NCBI GenBank assembly: GCA_022361135.1
Contig: JAKSBM010000744.1
Location: 1 to 6,947, forward strand
Direction: 5' to 3'
Source: Desulfobacterales bacterium
GTDB taxonomy: Bacteria > Desulfobacterota > Desulfobacteria > Desulfobacterales > Desulfobacteraceae
Length of the DNA stretch: 6,947 bases
Positions 1 to 6,151 of this stretch are shown here, piece by piece. Within the stretch, counting starts at the first letter, position 1, and the number at the start of each line of letters is the position of its first letter. The notes below the pieces were generated by a model. It was not told the DNA's origin and made no database searches. It worked only from the letters and a program-made list of their open reading frames with translations. The position numbers and the translations under genes were made by a program.

Positions 1-606
1 CTGGTATTCATAGCTGCCCGACGACACCGCCGTGGTCTCCCCGGCCTCATAGGTATAGGAATTGGACAGCACCCCGGAGTTGGACTCGGCATCGGCATCC
101 AGGTTGGTGACCACGGTGAGCTCTTCGGTCTCCTTGGGCGGACTGTTGAAATCGTCCAAAATCAAATCGGTCATGGCCCCGATTTCCTCGCCGGTGTCCG
201 GGTCCACATTCCAACCCTGGACCACGTATCCCGATGGATTCACCAGGGCCCCGCTGTCGTCAAAGGAAAAATTCCCCGCCCGGGTATAGAGCATTTCATC
301 GCTGCCGGGCTGGCTCACCACAAAAAAACCATCTCCGCCAATGGAAAGATCCGTGGCATTGCCCGTGGACTCCATGGAGCCCTGGCTGAAATTCTGGGAA
401 ACATTGCCCACCGAGGTGCCCAGCCCCACCTGCCCGGTGCCCGACTGGGTGCCGATGCTGTCGTAGAGGGTATCGGCAAAGGTGGCCGTCCCCTTTTTAA
501 AGCCCACGGTACCGGAGTTGGAGATATTATTACTGGTGACCTGAAGTGCATTGGATGTATTGGTCAGGCCGCTGGTTCCTGTGTATAAGGCGCTGGATAA
601 AGACAT
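1..606 (-). CDS. flgE: Flagellar hook protein FlgE, N-terminal part (C-terminus beyond left edge)
   Basis: FlgE polymerises into the hook, the curved universal joint between the flagellar rod and filament outside the cell. The 202 codons visible from the ATG at 604-606 read without a stop to the left edge. They begin MSLSSALYTGTSGL and carry the rod/hook-family N-terminal motif NNISNSGTVGFKKG at residues 26-39, followed by DLSIGGDGFFVV (86-97) and YTRAGNFSFDDSGALVNPSGY (107-127), all hallmarks of hook and distal rod proteins. The early GxxxFADTLYDS region (39-50) and the direct flgD neighbour favour FlgE over FlgG or FlgF. A good ribosome binding site (GGAGGAA on the minus strand, 611-617) lies 4 bases before the ATG. 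The gene follows flgD by 48 bases on the same strand, the usual order. There is no N-terminal signal peptide, as expected for export through the flagellar type III system. The C-terminal D0 helix is outside the window. Confidence 0.93.
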   Translation of the reverse strand, partial: MSLSSALYTGTSGLTNTSNALQVTSNNISNSGTVGFKKGTATFADTLYDSIGTQSGTGQVGLGTSVGNVSQNFSQGSMESTGNATDLSIGGDGFFVVSQPGSDEMLYTRAGNFSFDDSGALVNPSGYVVQGWNVDPDTGEEIGAMTDLILDDFNSPPKETEELTVVTNLDADAESNSGVLSNSYTYEAGETTAVSSGSYEYQ

Positions 607-654
607 GGGATTCCTCCATGGAAATAAAGGGATAAAACGAAATGCAGCCTGGAG

Positions 655-1761
655 CTACTTCACCTTGGTGATATCGGAAAGGGAGACCAGACGTCCGGTC
701 TCGCCCAGTTCAAGAAACGGAAGGCCGTTGATGTATTGCACCCCGGAGACTTCCCCCTCCACCGGGGTGGATGCAGAGCCGTTTTCCGTGGAGACGGAAT
801 AGGTGTAGACCCCGTCGGAGACCTGGCTGCCCGAGCTGTCCAGGGCATCCCAGTGGACACTGTTGTCCCCGGCTGTGGTCTGGTCCGCAGGGACTTCAAT
901 GGTCTGGATCAGATTGCCCTGGGCATCGTAAACATTGACGGAAACATCCTGGGGGGTGTCCAGATGGAAGGAAAGGTCCGATCCAGCCACCTGACCTTCA
1001 TCCACCTGGAGAATGGGAGAATGGGTCTCCACGGTCTTCCCCAGGTAATCCAGGGGAGTGTTTTCAGGGTTGGTGGCCCCGGTTTCACTGGGATCAAAGA
1101 CCGAAGTCAAATTATCCGGATCCAGGAGCAGCCCTCCCACCACCAGGTAATCCGTCCCATTCTGGGTCACCACCCCTTCCACGGTGCCGGTGATATTGGA
1201 GGGAATTTCTTCATAGCCACTGCCCGAATCCACCATCACCGTGTAGCTATAGGCCCCGTCATCCAGGGGGACACCATTGACATCGGTGCCGTCCCAGGAG
1301 AGGAGATAGGCCCCGCTGTCCTTCTGTCCTTCGTAGAGGGTGTTCACGGTGTTGCCCTCGTCGTTCTGGATCACCACCACCACATCCCCGGCTGCGGGCA
1401 GGTCGTAGAAACCGCCGGAAACCCCACCATCGTCGATGTTCATGGTATTGGCATTTCCCGTGACCTGCTTGCCGATGTAATCCATGGCATTCTGCCCCCC
1501 GGCCCCCTGGGATTGTTCCGCCATCATCAAATCTGCCTTTTCATTGAGATAGATGAGCTGCTCCACCTGGGAAAACTGGGCCAGCTGATCCGTGAACTGG
1601 GAGGTGTCCGCCGGGTCCATGGGATTCTGGTTTTCCAATTGGGCCACCAAAAGGGTCAGAAACTCTTCTTGCCCCATGGAGCTGTCACTTGAACTCTCCG
1701 TTGTTTGGGGCTGGTAGTTGGACTGAATATTATCCAGGGCTGAATTTGAAACGCTTGACAT
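655..1761 (-). CDS. flgD: Flagellar hook-cap / hook assembly protein FlgD with duplicated C-terminal domain
   Basis: FlgD forms the temporary cap at the tip of the growing hook and is needed for FlgE subunits to assemble. The N-terminal third has the FlgD signature: FLTLLVAQLENQNPMDP at residues 34-50 and QLAQFSQVEQL at 59-69, preceded by a Ser/Gln-rich export-type N-terminus. Most FlgD proteins are about 220-240 residues; this one is 368. The excess is explained by a second copy of the C-terminal Tudor-like/Ig-like unit. Copy 1 covers about residues 94-223 (DYIGKQV, WDGTDVNGVPLDDGAYSYTV) and copy 2 about 238-367 (DYLGKTV, WDALDSSGSQVSDGVYTYSV), joined by a short linker. The second copy ends at the protein's C-terminus, as the single copy does in normal FlgD. 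The start at 1761 is supported by AAGGAG (minus strand, 1767-1772) 5 bases upstream. It is the first gene of a leftward flgD-flgE unit, with a candidate sigma-54 promoter at 1833-1848. Confidence 0.95.
   Translation of the reverse strand: MSSVSNSALDNIQSNYQPQTTESSSDSSMGQEEFLTLLVAQLENQNPMDPADTSQFTDQLAQFSQVEQLIYLNEKADLMMAEQSQGAGGQNAMDYIGKQVTGNANTMNIDDGGVSGGFYDLPAAGDVVVVIQNDEGNTVNTLYEGQKDSGAYLLSWDGTDVNGVPLDDGAYSYTVMVDSGSGYEEIPSNITGTVEGVVTQNGTDYLVVGGLLLDPDNLTSVFDPSETGATNPENTPLDYLGKTVETHSPILQVDEGQVAGSDLSFHLDTPQDVSVNVYDAQGNLIQTIEVPADQTTAGDNSVHWDALDSSGSQVSDGVYTYSVSTENGSASTPVEGEVSGVQYINGLPFLELGETGRLVSLSDITKVK
661..1482 (-). repeat. Tandem domain duplication inside flgD (two units of about 130 codons)
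   Basis: The translation contains two alignable units, 1093-1482 (unit 1) and 661-1050 (unit 2). Shared landmarks in the same order are DY[IL]GK at the start, a V-V-V[IY]..[ED]GN strand, W-D-[GA]-x-D-x-x-G-x-x-x-x-D-G-x-Y-[ST]-Y-[ST]-V in the Ig-like part, a V-E-G-x-V-x-x-x-x-x-x-G strand, and L-x-x-x-x-[ND]-[LI]-T-[SK]-V at the end. The nucleotide copies have diverged strongly, so this is an old duplication rather than a recent one or an assembly artefact. Confidence 0.8.
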
Positions 1762-1832
1762 GACCTCTCCTTTTCCAATGGGTCCGAGACCTCTGCTTCA
1801 GATCAAAGTTTTTTGTTCTGCCCTGGGATAGG

Positions 1833-1848
1833 TCCAAGAAAAGTGCCG
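1833..1848 (-). promoter_or_regulatory. Candidate sigma-54 promoter for flgD-flgE
   Basis: Read on the minus strand this is CGGCAC-TTTTC-TTGGA, against the sigma-54 consensus TGGCAC-N5-TTGCA. The -24 GG and the 5-base spacer are exact. The -12 element has GG in place of GC, which weakens the call. Transcription would begin near 1821-1823, giving a leader of about 60 bases before the flgD ATG. Sigma-54 control of hook genes is common in bacteria with polar flagella, which makes the position sensible. Confidence 0.4.
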
Positions 1849-1904
1849 GAAAAGGGAGGGGAAAATCCGACCCTGTTTTTGTCTCACGGGATTAACCCTT
1901 AAAA

Positions 1905-1941
1905 AAAATCCCCCGATTTTCCCCCCGGCGTCGCCGGAAAA
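1905..1941. repeat. Cluster of short inverted repeats next to A/T and C/G runs
   Basis: Two adjoining elements are seen. AAAATC (1905-1910) and GATTTT (1915-1920) flank four C. CCGGCG (1925-1930) and CGCCGG (1932-1937) flank a single T. An alternative pairing joins TTTTCC (1917-1922) to GGAAAA (1936-1941). On the minus strand the cluster is followed by a run of eight T (1901-1908), so a weak terminator facing flgD is possible, but the GC hairpin is about 17 bases away from the T run, which is not canonical. Function unassigned. Confidence 0.3.
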
Positions 1942-1971
1942 ACAGTACCCAATTCACCACGAAAAAAGGAC

Positions 1972-1989
1972 CGGCTTCCATGGAAACCG
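1972..1989. repeat. 18-base near-perfect palindrome CGG-N-TTCCATGGAA-N-CCG
   Basis: The core TTCCATGGAA (1976-1985) is a perfect palindrome, extended on both sides by CGG/CCG across one non-pairing base pair. Such dyads are typical of operators for dimeric regulators. It lies about 210 bases upstream of flgD and 565 bases upstream of fliD. No regulator can be named from sequence alone. Confidence 0.3.
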
Positions 1990-2300
1990 ATCTTTGATTT
2001 TTTCATCCAAAGGTGAGGGATATGCCTTTAAAACCCCACACCTTTATTTACTAAAAAACAACATCCGAAAAACCGACCCAACGCCCTCGCGTCCCACCAT
2101 CCCCCGAGCCCCTGAAGCACCACCCCCTTTTTTGAAAAAAACAACACCATCCCCTCCATTGAAATCATTGGACTTCCCATTCCACAACCTGGTGATACTT
2201 TAAAATCAAATTTCAATTTTATGATTATTTTTCAAAGACTTAACCCCATAAGACATGGGAATTTTTTACCGGGTGGCAGCGGATGGAATTGAAATTTCTA

Positions 2301-2325
2301 CCCCCATGGCAGCCCCGACCCCCCC
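2301..2325 (-). other. G-quadruplex-forming motif on minus strand
   Basis: On the minus strand the sequence contains seven G, two bases, four G, seven bases (CTGCCAT) and five G. Splitting the G7 run as GGG-G-GGG yields four runs of at least three G with loops of 1, 2 and 7, which satisfies the standard G3+N1-7 rule. It lies about 230 bases upstream of fliD on the strand opposite to its coding strand. Folding and function are not established by sequence. Confidence 0.4.
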
Positions 2326-2351
2326 AAAGATAAAAATGCATGGATTTTTCA

Positions 2352-2456
2352 CTGGAAAAGTCTCACGGGTTCGACATCTACCCCACGGCCGGATCCGCCA
2401 TCAAACAAGTAATTCAAACCAAGGCCACCCCACCAATCCCGTGACACTTTTCCCAG
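2352..2456. repeat. Inverted repeat pair (18/19 bases) upstream of fliD
   Basis: The left arm CTGGAAAAGTCTCACGGG (2352-2369) matches the reverse complement of the right arm (2438-2456), CTGGGAAAAGTGTCACGGG, with one mismatch and one inserted base. The arms are 68 bases apart. A third, weaker direct copy, CTG-N5-GTCTCACGGG, lies at 1873-1890. Possible readings are binding sites for a flagellar regulator, a long imperfect hairpin, or the remnant of a small inverted-repeat element. None can be chosen from this window alone. Confidence 0.45.
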
Positions 2457-2483
2457 GCAAATTTCGCCCCTGACTTTCCCGGT

Positions 2484-2510
2484 TAATCCCCGGCCCCGAT
2501 TGTGCGATAG
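2484..2510 (+). promoter_or_regulatory. Candidate sigma-28 (FliA-type) promoter for fliD
   Basis: TAAT (2484-2487), a 15-base spacer and TGCGATAG (2503-2510) resemble the FliA consensus TAAA-N15-GCCGATAA: three of four bases in the -35 and the CGATA core in the -10, with the exact spacer. Transcription would begin around 2517-2520, giving a leader of about 35 bases to the fliD ATG. Sigma-28 control of filament-stage genes is well established, but the match is imperfect. Confidence 0.38.
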
Positions 2511-2553
2511 AAATCCCATCAAACCATGATCCACATTAAATAAGGAGTCCACC

Positions 2554-4626
2554 ATGGCACTCGGCAGCATCACAACCTTAGGTATAGGGTCATCCATGGA
2601 TCTCCAGGGAATCCTGGATTCACAACGGGAGGCGGACGAAGCCATCCTGGACCTCAAAACCCAGGAAATCGAATACCAGCAAACCGTAAAAACGGAGCTG
2701 GACAGCGTCAATGCCCAACTCCTGTCCATGAAGACCAATGCATTGAACCTCTCCCTGAACTCCACCTACTTCTCCCGGGATGTCTCCTCTTCATCCACGG
2801 ATGTGGCCACGGCCACCGCCCTGGACGGGGCAGCCACCGGCAGCCACCGGGTGGAGACCACGCGCATGGCCTCCAAAAGTTCCTACATGTCCCAGGGGAA
2901 ATCGGATCCCTCGGACTCCATCAATGTCCCCACCCAATATTCCTCCACCCAGGGCTATGACGACAGCGACCAGACCATGGTCCTGGCCGAGGGGGAAAGC
3001 CTCACCCTCACCCAGGGCAGCGGGGACAATGCCAAAACCTTTACCATCACCGCACCGGACGGGGGCATGACCCTGGACGACATTGCCGCCGCCATCAATA
3101 CCGATCCCCTGAACCAGGACATTTCCGGCAATCCCCTGGTGGAAGCCCAGGTCAATGAAGATGAAGACGGCCAATTCCACCTGGCCCTGGAAGATGCCGA
3201 CGGTGGAAGCGGGGAAGCCCACCGGGTGGAGGTGTCCAGCACCAATGCAGACTTCACCTTCACCGCTCCGGATGTGGAATTTTCCTATACCATGGGGGCG
3301 GACTCCCAAGTCTACACCCTCACCATCCCCCCGGACACCAGCCTGGAAGCCCTGGCGGAAATGATCAATGAAGATGCCGACAATCCCGGGGTGAGCGCTT
3401 CGGTCATCGATTCCGGGGTGGGGGAAGATCCATACCGCCTGGTCCTGGAAGCCGATGAAACCGGGGAGGACAATCGCATCACCATCCACTCCCCCCTGGA
3501 TGATCTGCGCATGGAGGAGACCAATGGGGCTGGATATGCCATGACCGGAGGCCAGTCCATCTCCTTTGATCCCCCGGTGGTCATCACCGAATCCAAGGGC
3601 AATAACACCATCCATTTCCAGGAAACCGCGGAAAACGGTGACACCCAGGATATCACCGCCGTGATCCCCGACGGGGTCTACGACACCCCCGAAGAGTTGA
3701 GCCAGGCCGTGGAAACCGCCATGGAAGACGCATCCGCCGACCAGGGGAATATGATCGATTACCAGGTCACCATTGATCCGGAAACCGGAAAAATGAGCAT
3801 CCAGGAAGCCGGCACCCTGGAAAAAATGACAATGAAATGGGAGGAGAGCAGCGCCGCATCCACCCTGGGCTTTTCCGAAAACCAGAGTATTTCCCCCATA
3901 TCCGCCTCCCTGAATGCAGAAATCATCGTGGACGGCATTGCCTACCAACGCCAGGACAACACCAACCAGAGCGACATCATCCCCGGCGTCACCCTGAACC
4001 TGCAAGGCACCGGGGTCACCACCATTTCCGTCAGCGCCGACACCTCCACCGTGGAAGAGGAACTCACCCAGATGGTGGAAACCTACAATGCCCTGGTGGC
4101 GGAGATCGACGCCAACGACGACTACGATGAAAACACAGACACCTGGGGCCCCCTCTCCCGGAGCTCCACCGTTAAAAACCTGACCCGGGAACTCCAGAAC
4201 CTCTTCAACACCGTGGTGGACACGGGCGGCGCCATCACCAGCCTCATGGATCTGGGCATTGAAACCAACAGGGACGGCACCATCACCCTGGACGCGGAAG
4301 TCCTGAACCAACAGCTCACCGATAATTTCGACGATGTCCAACTCCTCTTCCTGGGCACCGAAACCACCACCGGGCTGGCCGATACCATCAACGACCAACT
4401 GGGGGAATATTCCCTTTCCACGGGCTATATCGACGGAGAAATCACAGCCATTGATGAAAAAATCACCCGCCTGGAAACCGATTACCAGAATTCCATGGAC
4501 CAATTGGACAAGGAATATGAAACCCTGGCCCTCCAATATTCCGAGCTGGATTCCTACCTTTCCTCCATTGAATCCACCCAGAATTACATTGATGAAATGT
4601 TCTCGGCCATGGATTCCGGTGATTAA
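2554..4626 (+). CDS. fliD: Flagellar filament capping protein FliD (hook-associated protein 2), enlarged
   Basis: FliD forms the cap at the filament tip and guides folding and insertion of flagellin outside the cell. The N-terminal region (about residues 8-105) has the FliD_N pattern: GIGSSMDLQGILDSQREADE followed by helical sequence. The C-terminal region (about 497-687) has the FliD_C pattern, including TVEEELTQMVETYNALVAEI (499-518), ITSLMDLGIETNRDGTITLD (561-580) and the final coiled helices ending at SSIESTQNYIDEMFSAM. It has 690 residues, versus 468 in E. coli. The extra length is an acidic central region containing repeated beta units at about 146-229 and 241-313, and a flagellin-like unit at about 334-442 (NNTIHF, DGVYDTPEEL, STLGF). 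AAGGAG at 2542-2547, 6 bases before the ATG, sets the start. No signal peptide is expected for flagellar export. A sigma-28-like promoter precedes it, and the next gene starts 44 bases after its stop. Confidence 0.94.
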   Translation: MALGSITTLGIGSSMDLQGILDSQREADEAILDLKTQEIEYQQTVKTELDSVNAQLLSMKTNALNLSLNSTYFSRDVSSSSTDVATATALDGAATGSHRVETTRMASKSSYMSQGKSDPSDSINVPTQYSSTQGYDDSDQTMVLAEGESLTLTQGSGDNAKTFTITAPDGGMTLDDIAAAINTDPLNQDISGNPLVEAQVNEDEDGQFHLALEDADGGSGEAHRVEVSSTNADFTFTAPDVEFSYTMGADSQVYTLTIPPDTSLEALAEMINEDADNPGVSASVIDSGVGEDPYRLVLEADETGEDNRITIHSPLDDLRMEETNGAGYAMTGGQSISFDPPVVITESKGNNTIHFQETAENGDTQDITAVIPDGVYDTPEELSQAVETAMEDASADQGNMIDYQVTIDPETGKMSIQEAGTLEKMTMKWEESSAASTLGFSENQSISPISASLNAEIIVDGIAYQRQDNTNQSDIIPGVTLNLQGTGVTTISVSADTSTVEEELTQMVETYNALVAEIDANDDYDENTDTWGPLSRSSTVKNLTRELQNLFNTVVDTGGAITSLMDLGIETNRDGTITLDAEVLNQQLTDNFDDVQLLFLGTETTTGLADTINDQLGEYSLSTGYIDGEITAIDEKITRLETDYQNSMDQLDKEYETLALQYSELDSYLSSIESTQNYIDEMFSAMDSGD

Positions 4627-4659
4627 CCCAACCCTCGAAATTCCCGGTTCCCTTTATTC

Positions 4660-4665
4660 GGGGAG
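4660..4665 (+). promoter_or_regulatory. Ribosome binding site deciding between two adjacent ATGs
   Basis: GGGGAG is followed by TA and then ATGATG. The first ATG (4668) would leave only 2 bases of spacing; the second (4671) leaves 5, which is within the normal range. The second ATG is therefore preferred as the start of the downstream gene; the two proteins differ by one methionine. Confidence 0.55.
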
Positions 4666-4670
4666 TAATG

Positions 4671-5870
4671 ATGTTGCTTTACATCCCCGGGAATTATCTG
4701 GTATGGATTTCCATGGCCCCATCTGCTCGAAAATCCAGACAGATCCCCCTGCTTCCCCGGCCGGCACACCTGGCGGCCCACCCGGAGCTGGGCCGTCCAT
4801 GGAAGGAATTCACGGCCCGACTCTCCCACGGCCCCCTTTCCCAGGACGATCTGGAAGCTTTGGGCAAGGATGCCGACCAGATCACCCGAACTCTACTGGA
4901 CAGCTTCACCGACCTGGAACCGGTGTTGGACGGCATTGCCCACCTCAACGACCGGGTCACCCGAACCATACTTGACGAAGCGGTTCAAACCCTGGACGCC
5001 TCGGGCATGGGACCGCCCCCCCGCCCCTTCTGCTGGATCTCCATGGGGTCGGAAGCCCGCATGGAACAGGTGATCCGCACCGACCAGGACAATGCCCTGA
5101 TCTATGCCGACGATTCCCCCACCGATCCAAACAAAAATCCCGATCCATGGTTTGCCGCCCTGGCCCGGGAAGTGACCCGGGACCTGGCCGCATTCGGATT
5201 CAGTCTCTGCAAGGGAGAGGTCATGGCCGTTAATCCCCTGTGGCGGAAAAGCCTGGACCAATGGAAACGGAGCCTGGATCAATGGGTGGGATCGGCCGAA
5301 CCCGAAGACGTGCGCAAACTCACCATCCTACTGGATTTCAGAGGCGTGTACGGAGACGGTACCTTGGCCGACGCCCTCCATGCCCGGGTCTTTGAATTGT
5401 TCAAAAACAATCTCTCCGTCAACCACTACCTGGTCCGGGACGACAACCTCTTTGCCGCCCCCCGAACCTTCTTCGGACGCATCCGTACCCGCCGCCAACC
5501 CAACGGCAAACGCTGCTTCAATATCAAAACCTCGGGGCTGGCCCACCTCATCAACGGCATCCGCATCCTGGCCGTAAACCAAGAAATCGCCACTCCCTCC
5601 ACCCTGGGCCGCCTCACCGCCCTGGAAGCCCAAGGCACCATCACCCCCCAGGAGCACCAAAGGTACAAGGACGCCTTCCTATTCCTCACCCGACTCAAAA
5701 TTAGGAATCACCTCACCCCAACCCCGGAGATCCCCGTCAACCGAATCATCCTCTCCCAACTCCCCCCGGACAAACGCCAGCAATTGGAATCCGCCTTGGA
5801 CACCGTCATCGCCCTCCAAAAACGCATCCGCCGCAGCCACAATGTGGCCTGGATGAATTTTTTTAACTGA
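4671..5870 (+). CDS. Stand-alone DUF294-type putative nucleotidyltransferase
   Basis: This 399-residue protein (numbered here from the ATG at 4668, 400 residues) looks like the DUF294 plus DUF294_C module, related to the GlnD/GlnE-type nucleotidyltransferases. After a poorly conserved N-terminus (1-60) come helices including HLNDRVTRTILDEA (92-105). Then follows the catalytic motif GSEARMEQVIRTDQDNALIY (127-146), with the Gly-Ser pair (127-128) and D139/D141 as probable metal ligands. Next come CKGEVMA (181-187), LLDFRGVYGD (221-230) and a helical C-terminal domain (about 240-390) with FNIKTSGLAHLINGIRILA (284-302). In many relatives this module sits behind cyclic-nucleotide-binding and CBS domains; neither is present here. 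The substrate is unknown, and modification of a partner protein or nucleotide is an inference from the fold. It probably forms an operon with fliD (44-base gap). No clear terminator follows. Confidence 0.85.
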   Translation: MLLYIPGNYLVWISMAPSARKSRQIPLLPRPAHLAAHPELGRPWKEFTARLSHGPLSQDDLEALGKDADQITRTLLDSFTDLEPVLDGIAHLNDRVTRTILDEAVQTLDASGMGPPPRPFCWISMGSEARMEQVIRTDQDNALIYADDSPTDPNKNPDPWFAALAREVTRDLAAFGFSLCKGEVMAVNPLWRKSLDQWKRSLDQWVGSAEPEDVRKLTILLDFRGVYGDGTLADALHARVFELFKNNLSVNHYLVRDDNLFAAPRTFFGRIRTRRQPNGKRCFNIKTSGLAHLINGIRILAVNQEIATPSTLGRLTALEAQGTITPQEHQRYKDAFLFLTRLKIRNHLTPTPEIPVNRIILSQLPPDKRQQLESALDTVIALQKRIRRSHNVAWMNFFN

Positions 5871-6151
5871 TTTTATCCAACGAACCGTCGACTTTCTTCT
5901 ATAAAAACCACCAACTGTCACCTGAGAAACGTCGTCAAGGCGTCCATACAAACAAAAGAGCCTTGTTTACTATGACAAAAAAGAGTAATTAGCAGGGACC
6001 ATATTAACTATTACATTCTCCTAATGAAGGGCAGCCAATTCCATACAGATTAAGTGACATATCCAATTCTACAAACTTAACTATGCCCCCCCGGATTAAG
6101 GACAACCATAAGCCAAAATAAATTCAGGACCGAAATAGGACATTGAAAATA
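5871..6151. other. Gene-free AT-richer junction between flagellar and accessory DNA
   Basis: Base composition falls sharply after the stop at 5870, from GC-rich to AT-rich, and stays low to the right edge. No reading frame of note, tRNA or strong terminator hairpin is visible. A weak promoter-like pair, GTGACA (6054-6059), 17 bases, TTAACT (6077-6082), could serve the gene starting at 6152, but its -10 matches only three of six positions. The junction may be the edge of horizontally acquired DNA. Confidence 0.5.

Larger units (their letters stand above)
1762..2553. other. Divergent intergenic region between flgD and fliD, gene-free
   Basis: About 790 bases separate the two divergently read flagellar genes. 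No reading frame in it has a plausible start, ribosome binding site or protein-like composition. From about 1860 to 2470 the plus strand is strikingly poor in G and full of A- and C-runs, unlike the coding sequence on either side. It holds candidate promoters at both ends, three copies of a CTG-N5-GTCTCACGGG-like word (two direct, one inverted), two short palindromes and a minus-strand G-quadruplex motif, each listed separately. No tRNA, CRISPR array or clear rho-independent terminator is visible. Confidence 0.75.

Noticed and set aside
736..1692. Plus-strand open frame of 318 codons opposite flgD
   Set aside because: Antisense shadow of FlgD with Gly/His/Ile-rich low-information sequence.
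1994..2203. Plus-strand frame of 69 codons in the intergenic region
   Set aside because: It would start at TTG, has no ribosome binding site, and its Pro/Lys/Thr composition simply reflects A- and C-runs.
2255..2473. Plus-strand frame of 72 codons upstream of fliD
   Set aside because: No ribosome binding site, no protein-like pattern, and it spans the inverted repeat and quadruplex motif.
1762..2553. Cyclic-di-GMP or other riboswitch in the long flgD-fliD leader regions
   Set aside because: None of the conserved cores I know for the GEMM classes were found on either strand, and the predicted leaders are short.
2791..4536. Minus-strand open frame of 581 codons inside fliD
   Set aside because: It is exactly antisense to a clear FliD, rich in Gly/Val/His as expected for the complement of C-ending codons, and has no recognisable domain.
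4334..4975. Plus-strand frame of 213 codons bridging fliD and the DUF294 gene
   Set aside because: It is out of frame with both genes; Pro/Ser/Trp-rich shadow translation.
5950..5968. AAACAA-N7-TTGTTT hairpin after the DUF294 gene as a terminator
   Set aside because: Six A-T pairs only and no following T run; too weak to call a terminator.
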